64,000 nt of DNA. Origin: Armigeres subalbatus (lineage: Eukaryota > Arthropoda > Insecta > Diptera > Culicidae). The DNA is taken from NCBI RefSeq assembly GCF_024139115.2, contig NC_085141.1, positions 397,694,042 to 397,758,041 of the forward strand, read 5' to 3'. Below are positions 1 to 11,659 of this stretch, in pieces (the stretch's first letter is position 1; every line of letters starts with the position of its first letter). The notes below the pieces were generated by a model. It worked only from the letters and a program-made list of their open reading frames with translations. It did not search any database and was not told the origin of the DNA. A program made the position numbers and the translations under genes.

Positions 1-534
1 CGGGCGCAATGTCGATATGAGTTCAATTTGGTTGCACTTATGTGATGATAGTGGATTGATCGCTCGTCTGAGTCCATGAGGTTGGGCGCAGTATCGAAAT
101 GAGTTCAATTTGGTTGCACTTATGTGATGATAGTGGATTGAGCGCTCGTCTGAGTCAATGAGGGCTTGCAGTGTCGACATGAGTTCAATTTGTTTGCACT
201 TATGTGATGATAGTGGATTGAGCGATCGTTTGAGTCAATGTGGGTGGGCGCTGTGTCGATATGACTTCAATTTGGTTGCACATATGTGATGATAGTGGAT
301 TGAGTGCTCGTCTGAGTCAATGAGGGCGGGCGCAGTATCGATATGAGTTCAATTTGGTTGCACTTATGTGATGATAGTGGATTGAGCGCTCGTCTGAGTC
401 CATGAGGGCGGGCACAGTAGCATTTTGAGTTAAATTTGGTTTCTCTAAGGAGATAGTAAGATGAGCGCTTGTTTGAATCCTTGGGGCGGTTGTAGTGTCG
501 ATATGAGTTCAATTTGGTTGCACTCATGTGATGA

Positions 535-972
535 CCCAGACAACCACACATCGCATATGAATGTACGATTAAAATCGTTTACCGATGCAAATTTCATCAA
601 AATCGCATGATGGTGCGAAGCTCATCAGTTTATTTATAAATTTTCCCGCACAGTAGGCTATTTTGCGAGTTTATTCCAGCTTCATATGTTGACATCGCAT
701 ATTCCTGCAAACAAACTCAAATGAAATCGGATTATCTGTCAAACAGAGTTTGTTATCACACACTACATCGTAATGTATAACGAACAAACTCGCATAAAAA
801 TCGTGCATATCGCAGAAACTACCGTGTAACGTCGGATAAGAAATACACATATATCGCCTCCTCTTTTGTTTGCAAAAAGCGTTTACGCGACTGGTAAGTG
901 ATAAAATTTTTGCGCATAGGCATCGCAAAACAGAAAAACAATTCCATTATGCATGCATTCTGGTTGTCTGGG
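535..972. mobile_element. Inverted-repeat element (MITE-like) in the satellite
   Basis: The ends are CCCAGACAACC (535-545) and its exact reverse complement GGTTGTCTGGG (962-972). The 438-bp interior has no satellite periodicity and no recognisable ORF. The satellite phase resumes directly after the right end (ATAGTGCATTGAGCGC). GA precedes the left end and follows the right end, so a 2-bp target duplication is possible but weak. The superfamily is not clear. Confidence 0.75.
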
Positions 973-2338
973 GATAGTGCATTGAGCGCTCGTCTGAGTC
1001 CATGAGGGCGGGCACAGTAGCATTTTGAGTTCAATCAGGTTTCTTCATGGAGATAGTAGAATGAGCGCTCGTTTGAATCCTTGGAGGCGGTCGCAGTGTC
1101 GATATGAGAAAAATGGGGTAAACTTTTGTGTTGATAGTGGATTGAGCGCACGTCTGAGTCAATGGAGGCGGGCGCAGTGTCGATATGAGATCAATTTGGT
1201 TGCACTTACGTGATGATAGTGGATTGAGCGCTCGTCTATGTCAATGAGTGTGGGCGCAGTATCGATATGAGTTCAATTTGGTTGCACTTATGTGATGATA
1301 GTGGATTGAGCGCTCGTCTGAGCCCATGAGGGTGGGCGCTGTGTCGATATGAGTTCAAATTGATTGTACTTATGTGGTGATAGTGGATTGAGCGATCGTT
1401 TGAGTCAATGTGGGTGGGCGCTGTGTCGATATGACTTCAATTTGGTTGCACTTATGTGATGATAGTGGATTGAGCGCTCGTTCGAGTCAATGAGGGCGGG
1501 CGTAGTATCGATATGAGTTTAATTTGGTTGCACTTATGTGATGATAGTGGATTGAGTGCTCGTCTGAGTCCATGAGAGCGGGCTCAGTAGCATTTTGAGT
1601 TAAATTTGGTTTCTCTAAGGAGATAGTAAAATGAGCGCTCGTTTGAATCCTTGAGGCGGTCGCAGTGTCGATATAAGTTCAATTTGGTTGCACTCATGTG
1701 ATGATAGTGGATTGAGCGCTCGTCTGAGTCCATGAGGGCGGGCACAGTAGCACTTTGAGTTCAATTAGGTTTCTTCATGGAGATAGTTGAATGAGCGCTC
1801 GTTTGAATCCTTGGGGGCGGTCGCAGTGTCGATATGAGAAAAATGGGGTAAACTTATGTGTTGATAGTGGATTGAGCGCAGGTCTGAGTCAATGGAGGCG
1901 GGCCCAGTGTCGATATGAGATCAATTTGGTTGCACTCATGTGATGATAGTGGATTGAGCGCTCGTCTGAGTCAATGAGTGCGGGCGCAGTATCGATATGA
2001 GTTCAATTTGGTTGCACTTATGTGATGATAGTGGATTGAGCGCTCGTCTGAGTCCATGAGGGCGGGCACAGTAGCATTTTGAGTTAAATTTGGTTTCTCT
2101 AAAGAGATAGTAAAATGAGCGCACGTTTGAATCCTTGGGGCGGTCGCAGTGTCGATATAAGTTCAATTTGGTTGCACTCATGTGATGATAGTGGATTGAG
2201 CGCTCGTCTGAGTCCATGAGGGCGGGCACAGTAGCATTTTGAGTTTAATTAGTTTTTTTAATGGAGATAGTAGAATGAGCGCTCGTTTGAATCCTTGGAG
2301 GCGGTCGTAGTGTCGATATGTGAACAATTTGGTTAAAC

Positions 2339-2772
2339 AGGGGGGGGTCCCGTAGTTGGCTACACATTCGCCTCATAAGCGAATGGTCATGGGTTCGATT
2401 CCCAGCCCCTCCACCAAAACCCTTGCCAGTCGTCAGAAGCGCAGTCCGTACGGTGGCGTTTTGGGGAACGCGCCTCACCGACACGGCTGCCTGATGACGA
2501 CTGACAAAACTGTTCTTCTCGGAGGCATTCCTCCAACGTTCTTCGATTAATGGCAACCGAACAAAGCTACAATCACTGGATTCACCAAATGGACAAATGA
2601 ACACAATGGACTCACGATTATATGGACTGGCAACGAACAATAATAACGAATTCTGGACATCTAAAAATAGATACTGTGTGGACTCTGTACAGCAGAGTAC
2701 CACAGTGGATCACGGCACAGTAGCGGTTAAGAACACAGAGTGCCTACCAAATAAATACATGAATAAAAAAAA
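2339..2772 (+). mobile_element. tRNA-Met-like SINE, apparently full length
   Basis: A tRNA-like head occupies 2341-2413: 7-bp acceptor stem (with one G-T pair), box A near 2353-2363, a 5-bp anticodon stem TTCGC/GCGAA, a loop with anticodon CAT at 2374-2376 (Met), and box B GGTTCGATTCC at 2392-2402. An encoded CCA follows at 2414-2416. A ~340-bp unrelated body follows, ending in AATAAATACATGAATAAAA plus an A-run. Flanking AATTTGGTTAAAC (2326-2338) and AATTTGGTTCAAC (2773-2785) form a 13-bp target duplication with one mismatch, and the satellite continues across it. A 5'-truncated relative lies at 18988-19235. This is a SINE rather than a working tRNA gene. Confidence 0.88.
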
Positions 2773-3120
2773 AATTTGGTTCAACTTATGTGTTGGTAGT
2801 GGATTGAGCGCACGTCTGAGTCAATGGAGGCGGGCGCAGTGTCGATATGAGATCAATTTGGTTGCACTTATGTGATGATAGTGGATTGAGCGCTCGTCTG
2901 AGTCCATGAGGGCGGGCACAGTAGCATTTTGAGTTCAATTAGCTTTCTCTAAGGCGATAGTAGAATGAGCGCTCGTTTGAATCCTTGGGGGCGGTCGCAG
3001 TGTCGATATGAGATCAATTTGGTTGTACTTATGTGATGATAGTGGATTGAGCGCTCGTCTGAGTTCATGAGGGCGGGCACAGTAGCATTTTGAGTTCAAT
3101 TTGGTTTCTCAAAGGAGATA

Positions 3121-3380
3121 CAGTCGCGATTCGCTGGTTAGGCCAAGACCTCAGCCCAACTAACGAATTCTGTTTTTATTTGGGTTAACTAACAGCCATT
3201 TGAATACGTGTATTTTAACTTGAACATCACAAATGATGTCCATTGACGCCCAATCCCGTTTTCCGTGTTTACATTGAATTTTGACGTACGGTTGCTTTTA
3301 GTTGGGCCATGGCCCAACCAGCGGAAACCAATCTAAAAAGTGACCCAAGTATTAAAATCCCAACCAGCGAATCCCGACTG
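3121..3380. mobile_element. TA-flanked MITE (pogo/Tc1-mariner type)
   Basis: The termini are CAGTCGCGATTCGCTGGTT and AACCAGCGAATCCCGACTG, inverted with one mismatch, and both are bounded by TA (3119-3120 and 3381-3382). Removing the 260 bp plus one TA restores the satellite text GGAGATAGTAGAATGAG seen in neighbouring monomers, so the empty site is available within the window. No ORF: non-autonomous. Confidence 0.92.
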
Positions 3381-3834
3381 TAGTAGAATGAGCGCTCGTT
3401 TGAATCCTTGGGGCGGTCGCAGTGTCGATATGAGATCAATTTGGTCGTACTGCTCGTCTGAGTCCATGAGGGCGGGCACAGTAGCATTTTGAGTTCAATT
3501 CGGTTTCTCTTAGAAGATAGTGGAATGAGCGCTCGTTTGAATCCTTGGGGGCGGTCGCAGTGTCGATATGTGTTCAATTTGTTTACACTTATGTGATAAT
3601 AGTGGATTGAGCGCTCGTCTGAGTCAATGAGGGCGGGCGCAGTGTCGATATGAGTTCAATTTGGTTCCACTTATGTGATGATAGTGGATTGAGCGCTCGT
3701 CTGAGTCCATAAGGGCGGGCACAGTAGCATTTTGAGTTCAATTATGTTTCTCTAAGGCGAAAGTAGAATGAGCGCTCGTTTGAATCTATGGGGGTGGTCA
3801 CAGTGCCGATGTGAGATCAATTCATTTATTTTAA

Positions 3835-5560
3835 TAAACCTAAAATTTATTTCCTATTTCAGCAATCGTACACTACTTTTTAATAACATTTACTAACCGT
3901 CTCATAGTTTTAATCCACAATAAATAGAAGTAGATTGTTAGAAACCCGGATAAAATTTAGAAAAAAAAAAGTGATATTGTAAAGACCTCAGCTATTAGCA
4001 GCAGGACTTTGCGATTTCGTAGAAACCTCTTATAATTGGGAAAATCATATTTGAAAAGAATTTTGCCTCTAATTGAATATTAAAAGGTTTTCTGGACTTG
4101 AAGATACAAAAGTTGAAAGTTTAATCATACATCGTGGAACCAATGCTAACAGAATCCTGAATTGGGATTAAAACATTTTCACTTGATTGAAAACTACCAA
4201 AAATATGTGAAGTGTGATAGTACGGTTGTTCAAGAAAAAACACGTTGAGGACATAGGAGGAGGAGGTCAAAGTCTTCAAAAAAAAAATGTGGATTGCTCT
4301 AGTTATGAGTAGAGACATAAGCCATTGAACTAATTCTTTCATAAAAATAATTTATTTTTGATTAAAAAAGTTATGAAAATTTTCAATGAAATTGTTATGC
4401 GGATACATTCAGTACAAGCAAGCATGTATATATTTTCTACATGTCTTCCGAAAAAACACAATTTCCATCGTGGTATACATGGGTAGACCCCCCTAAGATA
4501 ATTCTCATTGCCACATGGTTAAATTCATCTACCCAAAATGAAGTTCAAACAAGTCAAAATTAAGTTCATTCCCTAAATTAAGTTAATTCCCTATCGTTGC
4601 TGGGGGAAGCCAAATTTTTGTCGAATGGGTCAGCCTGAGCTTTAGTATTTGATTTTAGTATTTGATTTTGCGTTCGATCATGTGTAGAAAAGTATCTGAA
4701 TTCTAAGTTGTTTCCACCTAACGAAAGGTTTGAATAGATTCAAATAACCTAAGTTTGAGATAAACCTTTTCAACCCAATTTTAATTCCCCATCGAACTGC
4801 TATCGTTAGGTGGTTTACTTTTCTGTTTCTGATATCATCGGGTGGAATGAGACAACTAAAACAACTCAAAAATTAGGTTGTTTGATCGATCCGTGTATAA
4901 TAACCATATTTCATCATATTGCTTTTGGAAATGTTAATTTAAAATCAACAAATCTATTAACAAGAAAACAAAACCTTTTTGTTTCTTTATTTTTGTATCT
5001 TTATTAAGAAGACATTCAGCCCTAGGCTGGCTCGACTCAATAAATCTTTCTCAAATTCAATTACATGTAAAAAGTGAACAGTACTGCCCATGATATCATG
5101 ATTGACGTAATAAACTTTCAAAATTTCAGCTAATTTAACTTACTTTCGCATTTACTACGGTAATTCAATCGTTGTAACATCGATAAGTTGCATGTCTCAA
5201 ACCTCATTTAAGTTTTTACGGGTAAATTGTTTAAGATTTGCGACATTTGTCTTCAAGTAATTCCAAATATCAACTATAAAATCATGGGCAGATTAAGTAC
5301 CCAACATTTTATATTAAATATTCAAAAATAGCAAAGTTCATTTAATCATCGTACAATGTTCTGTGAAATTGTTCTGTAACATACCAACAATCGAGCGATC
5401 AGAACCAATTTCCAAATCGAATGTCGAATGTCGTAGGTGTATTTTCCTATAAATTTTGACTCAAAGCCCCATAAAAACATCTAATCAAATGCGCAGCTTA
5501 TGCTACAAGCGATTGAGCTGAAATTTTGAGGGATTGATATTCTCACCATAAGACACAATC
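3835..5560. other. AT-rich spacer, nothing recognised
   Basis: Low-complexity AT-rich sequence with short A and T runs. No long open frame, repeat periodicity or known motif was seen. A run of 12 G lies just beyond at about 5562-5573, before the second satellite. Confidence 0.6.
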
Positions 5561-5816
5561 CAAGGGGGGGGGGGCGTGGAATTGGACAACTTTTTGTTTC
5601 CTGGGCGAGTCTACTGGATACCTTGCGTGGGCGCGGCGTTCATAGTGACTTGAGCGCTTGCTAGAGCCCTATGATGGCAAACACAGCACGAGTTTGAGTC
5701 TAAATATGTTGCACTGAGACGTTCATAGTGACTTGAGCGCTCGCCAGAGTCCCATGAGAGCGGACACATCATGAATTTAAGTACAAAATTGTTACTCTGA
5801 GACGTTCATAGTGAAT

Positions 5817-6048
5817 TCAATACCTAATTTCCATAACGACTTATCTGCTTTTGTAAATAAAGACCCAAACGTCGATTTGATGAATCTGATGGCATTTCCA
5901 CGCTAAGCATTACCATCTACACGTAAGTGAAGGCTTCGGCTACCTGTTATGGTGTTGGTTTGCGTGGGAGTGCCATTCAATTCGTCAAATCGACGTTTGA
6001 ATCTTTGTTTACAAAACCAGATAAGTCGTTTTGAAAATTTGTTATTTA
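5817..6048. mobile_element. MITE with ~75-bp inverted termini
   Basis: The left arm (AACGACTTATCTGCTTTTGT, then AAACGTCGATTTGATGAAT) is mirrored by the right arm, whose reverse complement reads AACGACTTATCTGGTTTTGT, then AAACGTCGATTTGACGAAT. The arms surround a short unique centre. Satellite sequence flanks both sides (GTGAATT on the left, TTAATTGAG on the right). The exact ends and target duplication are uncertain. No ORF. Confidence 0.8.
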
Positions 6049-6459
6049 ATTGAGTGCCCCCCAGAGTCCCATAAGGGCGGACACAGCGTTATTACTCTGA
6101 TTCGTTCATAGTGACTTGAGCGCTTATCAGAGTCCCATGAGGGCGAACACAGCATAAGTTTGAGTCTAAATCTGTTGCACTGAGACGTTCATAGTGAATT
6201 GAGCGCTCGCCAGAGTCCCATAAGGGGGGAAAACAACATGAATTTGAGAACAAGATTGTTACTCTGAGACGTTTATAGAGAATTGAGCGCTCGCCAGAGC
6301 CCCATGAGGGCGGATACATCATGAGTTTGAGTTCAAAACTGTTGCCTTGAGACGTTCATAGTGTCTTGAGCCCTCGCTAGAGCCCATGAGGGCATGATTC
6401 TGATTAGATTTGATAACAGTTTGGTTACTCGGTTGCTAGGTTACTAGGTGCTCATAGTT

Positions 6460-6756
6460 GCTCATGGGGCTCTCCTTAGCCGTGCGGTAAGACGCGCGGC
6501 TACAAAGCAAGACCATGCTGAGGGTGGCTGGGTTCGATTCCCGGTGCCGGTCTAGGCAATTTTCGGATTGGAAATTGTATCGACTTCCCTGGGCATAAAA
6601 GTATCATCGTGTTAGCCTCATGATATACGAATGCAAGAATGGTAACCTGGCTTAGAAACCTCGCAGTTAATAACTGTGGAAGTGCTTAATGAACACTAAG
6701 CTGCGAGGCGGCTCTGTCCCAGTGTGGGGATGTAATGCCAATAAGAAGAAGAAGAA
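6460..6756 (+). mobile_element. Feilai-type tRNA-derived SINE
   Basis: It starts GGGGCTCTCCTTAGCCGTGC at 6466, has a box A-like stretch at 6477-6488 and box B GGTTCGATTCC at 6531-6541, and ends in an (AAG)n tail. The body words (CTTCCCTGGGCATAAAAGTA, GTTAATAACTGTGGAAGTGC, GGCTCTGTCCCAGTG) match what I know of Feilai in Aedes aegypti. A 13-bp direct repeat GGTGCTCATAGTT flanks it (6447-6459 and 6757-6769). The insertion lies in the diverged satellite. A second copy is at 33081-33386 on the minus strand. Confidence 0.93.
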
Positions 6757-7089
6757 GGTGCTCATAGTTAAATGAGTGATCGTCTATGTCCCATGTGGGT
6801 GGACATGAATTTGATTTGAGTACAATTCGGTTACTCTGAGGCTTTCATAGTGAATCGAGCGATCATCTGAGTCCCATGAAGGTGGACACAGATTCAATTT
6901 GAGTACAATTTGATTACTCTGAGCCTGAGGTATTCATTGTGAAATGAGTGATCATCTGAGTCCCTTGAGTGGGCGGGCATAGATTTGATTTACTCTGAGA
7001 CCTTCATTGTGAGTTTGGCGGTCTTGTGAGTCATGTGAGGGCAGCCTTAGTAGCAATTGGAGTACAATTTAATTGATCTAAGGCATTCA

Positions 7090-8400
7090 TAGTAAATAGT
7101 TTGTTTTGGTCGATTGATGAACATTTAAAATTGAAATTTAAGCCGGTACACATTATTAGTTTTCATTTTACCGTGACACATCACGATAACAAATTTGTCT
7201 TGGCTTAGACAACGGACAGCACTCTCATGCAACACTTTTGTTGATTAGTGATAAATTTTCCGATGCCGAAAAAAAAATCTTTTTACTAGGGTAGGAATCA
7301 AACCGACATTTCACAGCACATGCCACTAGACGATTGAAGTTACCCAGAAGCATTTTAAACGTCCAAAACACATGGGCGTAAAACTGTTAATGGAGTAAAG
7401 CTTAGGAGTGTGAAAACAAGTATTTTTATGGAATGTTTGTTCAATGAAGATAGGTACCTAAATTTGTGGAGACGAAACTTAAAAAAAAAAAAGAAAAAAA
7501 TGTCGGGTGCAGGCGAAATTCAACGGACGCGGACGTAAAGACATTTGTTCAGTTTGTTGAGCTGAGTCGATTGGTATATAATACTATGGGTCTAAGAGCC
7601 TTTTATGAAAAGTTCGTTGTCGGAGTGGAATGATAGCCTTTCTTTACAGCAAATGATCAGAGTGCAAAATTTTCCTAAAAGCATTGCAAATTAGTGAAAA
7701 TATCTTCAGAAGTTTACTGGGTACTGGTTTGAAGCATTTCGTATGAAAAACAACCTTTGTTGAGGCAGTCATCAATTCGAGGCGCGTAGGACCTCTAAAT
7801 TAAGTAAGAGTTTTCTATAAAATTTTTAGATAAAAATGCATTGGTATTAAATGGAGGCGATTTAAATAGACAATAAAAACTTGACTTGGACAGAGGGCGG
7901 AGTAATCAAAAATAATCAAATATTCAATACAAAATACAGTTGAAATTTCGATCAATGTTTTACTCATCAACATAATTGTTTTTGAAAGAAGTCGGCACAT
8001 AAACCTGTAAAAATCATAATACGATGCATTACATTCAATGATTTTAGAAAGCGAAATTTCATTGGTATTTTGAAAACTATAGGAGTTCCGTTCCAACACA
8101 GTGTATATTTTGAAGATCCTATTTCATTAGAGTTTCATTTTCATTCTAACATGCCAATTGAACTCGAGCAAAAACGATGCACGCGCCACGAGTGATCGAT
8201 TGGCCAACTAATAATTATTTGAATTGACCAGTAAATTAGTAAACGATGGGAATTTGAGGAGTGTTATGTCTGTTAGTCTGTGCTTTATATATGAATTCTT
8301 GTTTATGCAGATGTATATGACGCATCAAACTAATTTCTGGTGTTACTCTGGCGGTATTACGTGTTTTGTTTGATCTAGAATAAGTATTAAATTGAATTTA
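7090..8400. other. AT-rich spacer with one dispersed-repeat fragment
   Basis: No gene is recognised. At about 7536-7650 the sequence GAGCTGAGTCGATTGGTATA, then CTATGGGTCT and AAAAGTTCGTT, repeats the right-hand part of the element at 49389-50072. The rest is unassigned AT-rich DNA. Confidence 0.6.
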
Positions 8401-9060
8401 TTCACATTTAGGCGTGGGCGCAATTTTCAAATCAATAAAGTTTGATGGGCGGCTTTTCCAAGGGGCGCAAAATTTTAAATTTATGAGTAACCAGCTGATG
8501 ATTTGCCATGACAGCACTGAAGACGAACCGTCGTCGTTGTCGTCCCTACAATAAGGCTTCCCCGTTTGCGATCGGGGGAATCTTTTCATGCGCACATAAA
8601 GTATTCATCGAAGCATTATTATTCGGGAAAACTAATTCAATTCACCTGTCTGAAGAGGGCGAACCCCGGGGCTTGGCCACAAAAGGTTGGCTGCTGGCTT
8701 GTTTGCGCCTCTTACAGCCGGGCTTTCTGTGAAGGAAATGTGAGTTCGCTGCAGCCAGCAGCCAACAGCAGCGGCTGCTCTTTGGAGCCCGGCTAGAAAT
8801 TCAATTTGGCCTTTCAATATCGGGAAAATCGAACGGAAATCGTTTCCTTTTGGTCCTTGAAGTCGGAACATGGTCGGAACGGTCGAGAGCATAGGGCGGG
8901 AAGAACCAAAGGCAGGTAATCAACTGGGGCTAGAAATGAAAAATGCTCTCGTAAAAGGGGATAATATTTACTGCCAATGAGGGTCGAACAAGTGGATGGA
9001 GAGAGATGCAGAAGCCGGGGAAAAGTGCAGTCAAGGATGGCTATTCACCGGGGGATATTG
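8400..9060. other. GC-richer island, unassigned
   Basis: The base composition rises clearly here compared with the flanks (for example GAACCCCGGGGCTTGGCC near 8651). Short ORFs exist on both strands, but none resembles a protein family I know and none has a convincing splice context. It could be host regulatory or untranslated-exon sequence, or an old repeat. Confidence 0.35.
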
Positions 9061-11250
9061 CTCGTTTGTCTAATAAGTAGGGTATGCCAACTTTATATTC
9101 GATATAATTGATGAGGAATGATAAAGAACATATCTTGATTGTTGGAGTTGGAGGTTTTTGGATCGAGTCGCGAATGTATAAGGTCAAAAAAATTCAATGG
9201 TTTGTCATCTATGTTCAGAAAAGAGGGAATTTGTTCAAAACTTGTTCTACCATGCGCTCTATGCTGGAGTATCAGTTGACCTATGGAATATGAATATAAA
9301 TGAGAAATGTCGCAAGTAGACAGTTAATTTGGACGATCGTCGTACGATAGTTCTATTTATTCGAAAATAGCAATTGTTCTTTAATCAAAGATGATGTAAA
9401 ATTCGATTGAGTGTCATTCGACTGAACTAATTAGCTGACTCATAGACTCATTCACTTCCAATGATCTTTTGTCCAACCATCAGACAAGAAAAAATAATAT
9501 TTAGGTATCACAATACGTGTTGATCAAATACTTTCGACTTTTTTTCAATTGTATCAAGTATTGGCAAACATCTGAATTACAAAACCACCTTTAACAGTTT
9601 CTGGAAAATGCATTTCTTCCTAGGGTAAATAGAATAACGTGTTCGTGCTTTGGTCGGTTGCATAAGGGACTCTATTGGTGTTTTATTTTTACTAAATTAC
9701 TCAAAATTTGTTAAACGCTACTACAAACTACAATGGTTCTCCATCTCATAGCGAGTGGCTTTATTATCTACATTTTAGATTTTATTCAGCGATGTAGCCG
9801 CATGTGAGTTAGATTAAATTTTGAGGAGTTTAACTTCGGTTTTCTCTCTTTTTCTTTCTTTTGTAATACATATGAAACGTTTTTGCACATTTCGCCTAAG
9901 TATTTCCATTCGTTAATGTAATTTTATATTCGATTTTCCTAATCGTTAAAACTGAATTTGAAAGAAATACGATATGTCACGCAATATATCTACCATCAAA
10001 GACTGTAATCAATTGCCTCGCCCTAGTTCATCGATGCAAATGTGCATCCACAGAAATTTCCGTACAATCGAACTGATTCCGAATGCCCTATTACAAGAAT
10101 GGTGCCACTGCAATGTTGAGGTAAATTCGGAAAGTATGTTGAGGCATCTGGCGGCGCGACGTACCTACACCTCTATTCACAATTTTCATCATAAATATAA
10201 TCATCATCATCGTCGTTGGCGTCGCGGTTCGCCCTGGACGTCCTCCTGGGTGGGTGTTTTGCTGCTTTATGAATGGCTGCAAAGAGGTGCTTGTATCGGG
10301 GACTTGATCCTTGATCGGAAACCATCGATAGCGCGCACTTGGCTAGAATTTACATAAGCTGTACGTCATTGAACTACCAAACGTTGTTGGTAGCCAAATA
10401 AATTCCCCATAATAAATTAAAACGGTGTTGGTGTCATTTTTTCCAAAATTGGCATGAAATGTTCCTTTGTTTTGATCAAAAACATAAACCAAGTTCAAAC
10501 TTTTTCCCTTGATTATGAAGCTTATACAATTTTCACCCCTCACGTTCACGAGTTGAAGTAAAGAACAACTCTCGCGTACGGTTCCGATGAAAGAGAAATG
10601 GGTTAAACCCGCGCACAGTCTGGCTGCCCCATTCGCGGCTTACCACCACGCTACCAACGTATTCTTCGACGATACCGGCTTTGAGTGCTCTTACGACATG
10701 CTATTGAAAGGAAATTTTAATAATGTAAATAACTTTTATTTATGTTTTCTGTAATTTTACCCCGTTCATGGTTCGACGCACCGGGAGTTCGCTCCCATCA
10801 TCCTTCGCCGGAACTGGAATAAGGTACACAACCTAAACGTTCTCGGGGAAGTAAATGGCTTCGGACAACTAGCGAAGCACGAAGCGTAGGAAAAGCCCGC
10901 ATACTAGCATTTGATTGGAAGTGAAAATATTTATTCACTAAGTTAATTGAATTCAGTGCTGCTACGGCGACCGGCGACCGGTGCCAATCTCCGACAGAGG
11001 CGAAATACAACATAGTTTGTACCTGGACAAAGAATAAAGTGAAGTGCATGACTGATGGAGCACCAAGTTTGATTTTACATTGAAATGAGCAAAAGGACAT
11101 TTATGTATATTGTTTGTTGATTAACAATTTCATAAAAAATCTACGATTTTTTAAGACAAACAAAATCAATCAGTGAGTTTGTGAATTCCATGGAATCGAT
11201 TTAAGCTCCAAAAACAGTTAAAATAATATGATTTCTCTCTGATGAATGTA
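9060..11250. other. Unassigned spacer containing a 127-codon ORF
   Basis: The only longer frame is an ATG-started ORF at 9974-10357 (+), 127 aa. It is His/Arg-rich in the middle because of an (ATC)n-like stretch (CATCATCATCGTCGTTGGCG) and matches no family I recognise. A ~45-codon stop-to-stop frame on + near 10590-10750 has a balanced composition, but no start codon or reliable splice sites. I treat both as unproven. The rest is AT-rich spacer. Confidence 0.35.
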
Positions 11251-11255
11251 GTTAA

Positions 11256-11404
11256 TGGGATTCGGCTTTACAGTCTATGCTGATGAAACAATAATGTTTT
11301 AACTGTCCGACATTTCACCTCCCAAGAAGAAGCCGAACGCAGTCGAAACATCAGCCAGTTAAAACATTGTTTTTGAACATTATAGACTGTAAGGCCGAAT
11401 CCCA
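11256..11404. mobile_element. TTAA-flanked MITE (piggyBac-like target)
   Basis: The inverted termini TGGGATTCGG and CCGAATCCCA extend imperfectly for ~60 bp per arm (TTACAGTCTAT and ATAGACTGTAA, then GTTTTAACTG and CAGTTAAAAC). The element is bounded on both sides by TTAA (11252-11255 and 11405-11408). Body 149 bp, no ORF. Confidence 0.85.
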
Positions 11405-11435
11405 TTAAAACAGTTAAACATTCTGAAATGTAAAC

Positions 11436-11566
11436 TTGAGCCGAAAGACTCGCTGTTTAGGAATTACAATAATATTAAGGGAAATGAAGCGATTTTAGAG
11501 TACTTAAGTAATTACGATGCTGATGTTTGCATAGTTGACATTCATGGTGATGTTTCACATCTGTAA
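11436..11566. repeat. Dispersed repeat shared with 15969-16112
   Basis: CCGAAAGACTCGC, then TTAAGTAATTACGATGCTGAT and CTGTAAC, occur in the same order and orientation at 15969-16112, inside the 3.18-kb DNA element. The simplest reading is a fragment of the same element family. It directly follows the TTAA MITE. Confidence 0.7.
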
Positions 11567-11659
11567 CGAGACAAATAAACATTTTCTTGGGAGACAACAT
11601 CGAGAGAAAGACATACGAAAGGGATTAACATTCGTAACAGACAAGGGGATGAGCGGAAT

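Larger units (their letters stand above)
1..3830. repeat. ~82-bp satellite array with dimeric higher-order units
   Basis: The block GATAGTGGATTGAGCGCTCG recurs every 80-82 bp (for example the GTGGATTG at 51, 133, 213 and 295). Two monomer types alternate. Type A continues GAGTCAATGAGGGCGGGCGC and type B continues GAGTCCATGAGGGCGGGCAC, then TAGCATTTTGAGTT and a related half-unit GAGCGCTCGTTTGAATCC. The A/B alternation gives a ~160-bp higher-order period. Each monomer carries the 8-bp palindrome GAGCGCTC. The array is interrupted at 535-972, 2339-2772 and 3121-3380 by insertions listed separately. It runs off the left edge of the window, so its full size is unknown. No coding potential: short ORFs here are by-products of the repeat. 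Confidence 0.95.
5617..7090. repeat. Diverged ~83-bp satellite related to the 1-3830 array
   Basis: GTTCATAGTGACTTGAGCGC recurs at roughly 83-84 bp (GTTCATAG near 5638, 5721 and 5805). The unit shares the core GAGCGCTCG, then GAGTCCCATGAGGGCGG and CACAG, with the first array, but its second half differs (GAGTACAAAATTGTTACTCTGAGAC). Monomers are much more diverged from each other than in the first array, and decay further towards 7090. It is interrupted by a MITE (5817-6048) and a Feilai SINE (6460-6756). Confidence 0.88.

Noticed and set aside
2341..2416. Functional tRNA-Met gene
   Set aside because: An encoded CCA, an unrelated downstream body with an A-rich tail and a flanking target duplication show it is the head of a SINE.
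1..3830. CRISPR-like array
   Set aside because: Repeats are contiguous ~82-bp monomers without unique spacers, and the setting is eukaryotic.
9974..10357. 127-codon ORF as a host gene
   Set aside because: No recognisable domain, His-rich stretch derived from a simple repeat, and no splice or promoter context; left as unproven.
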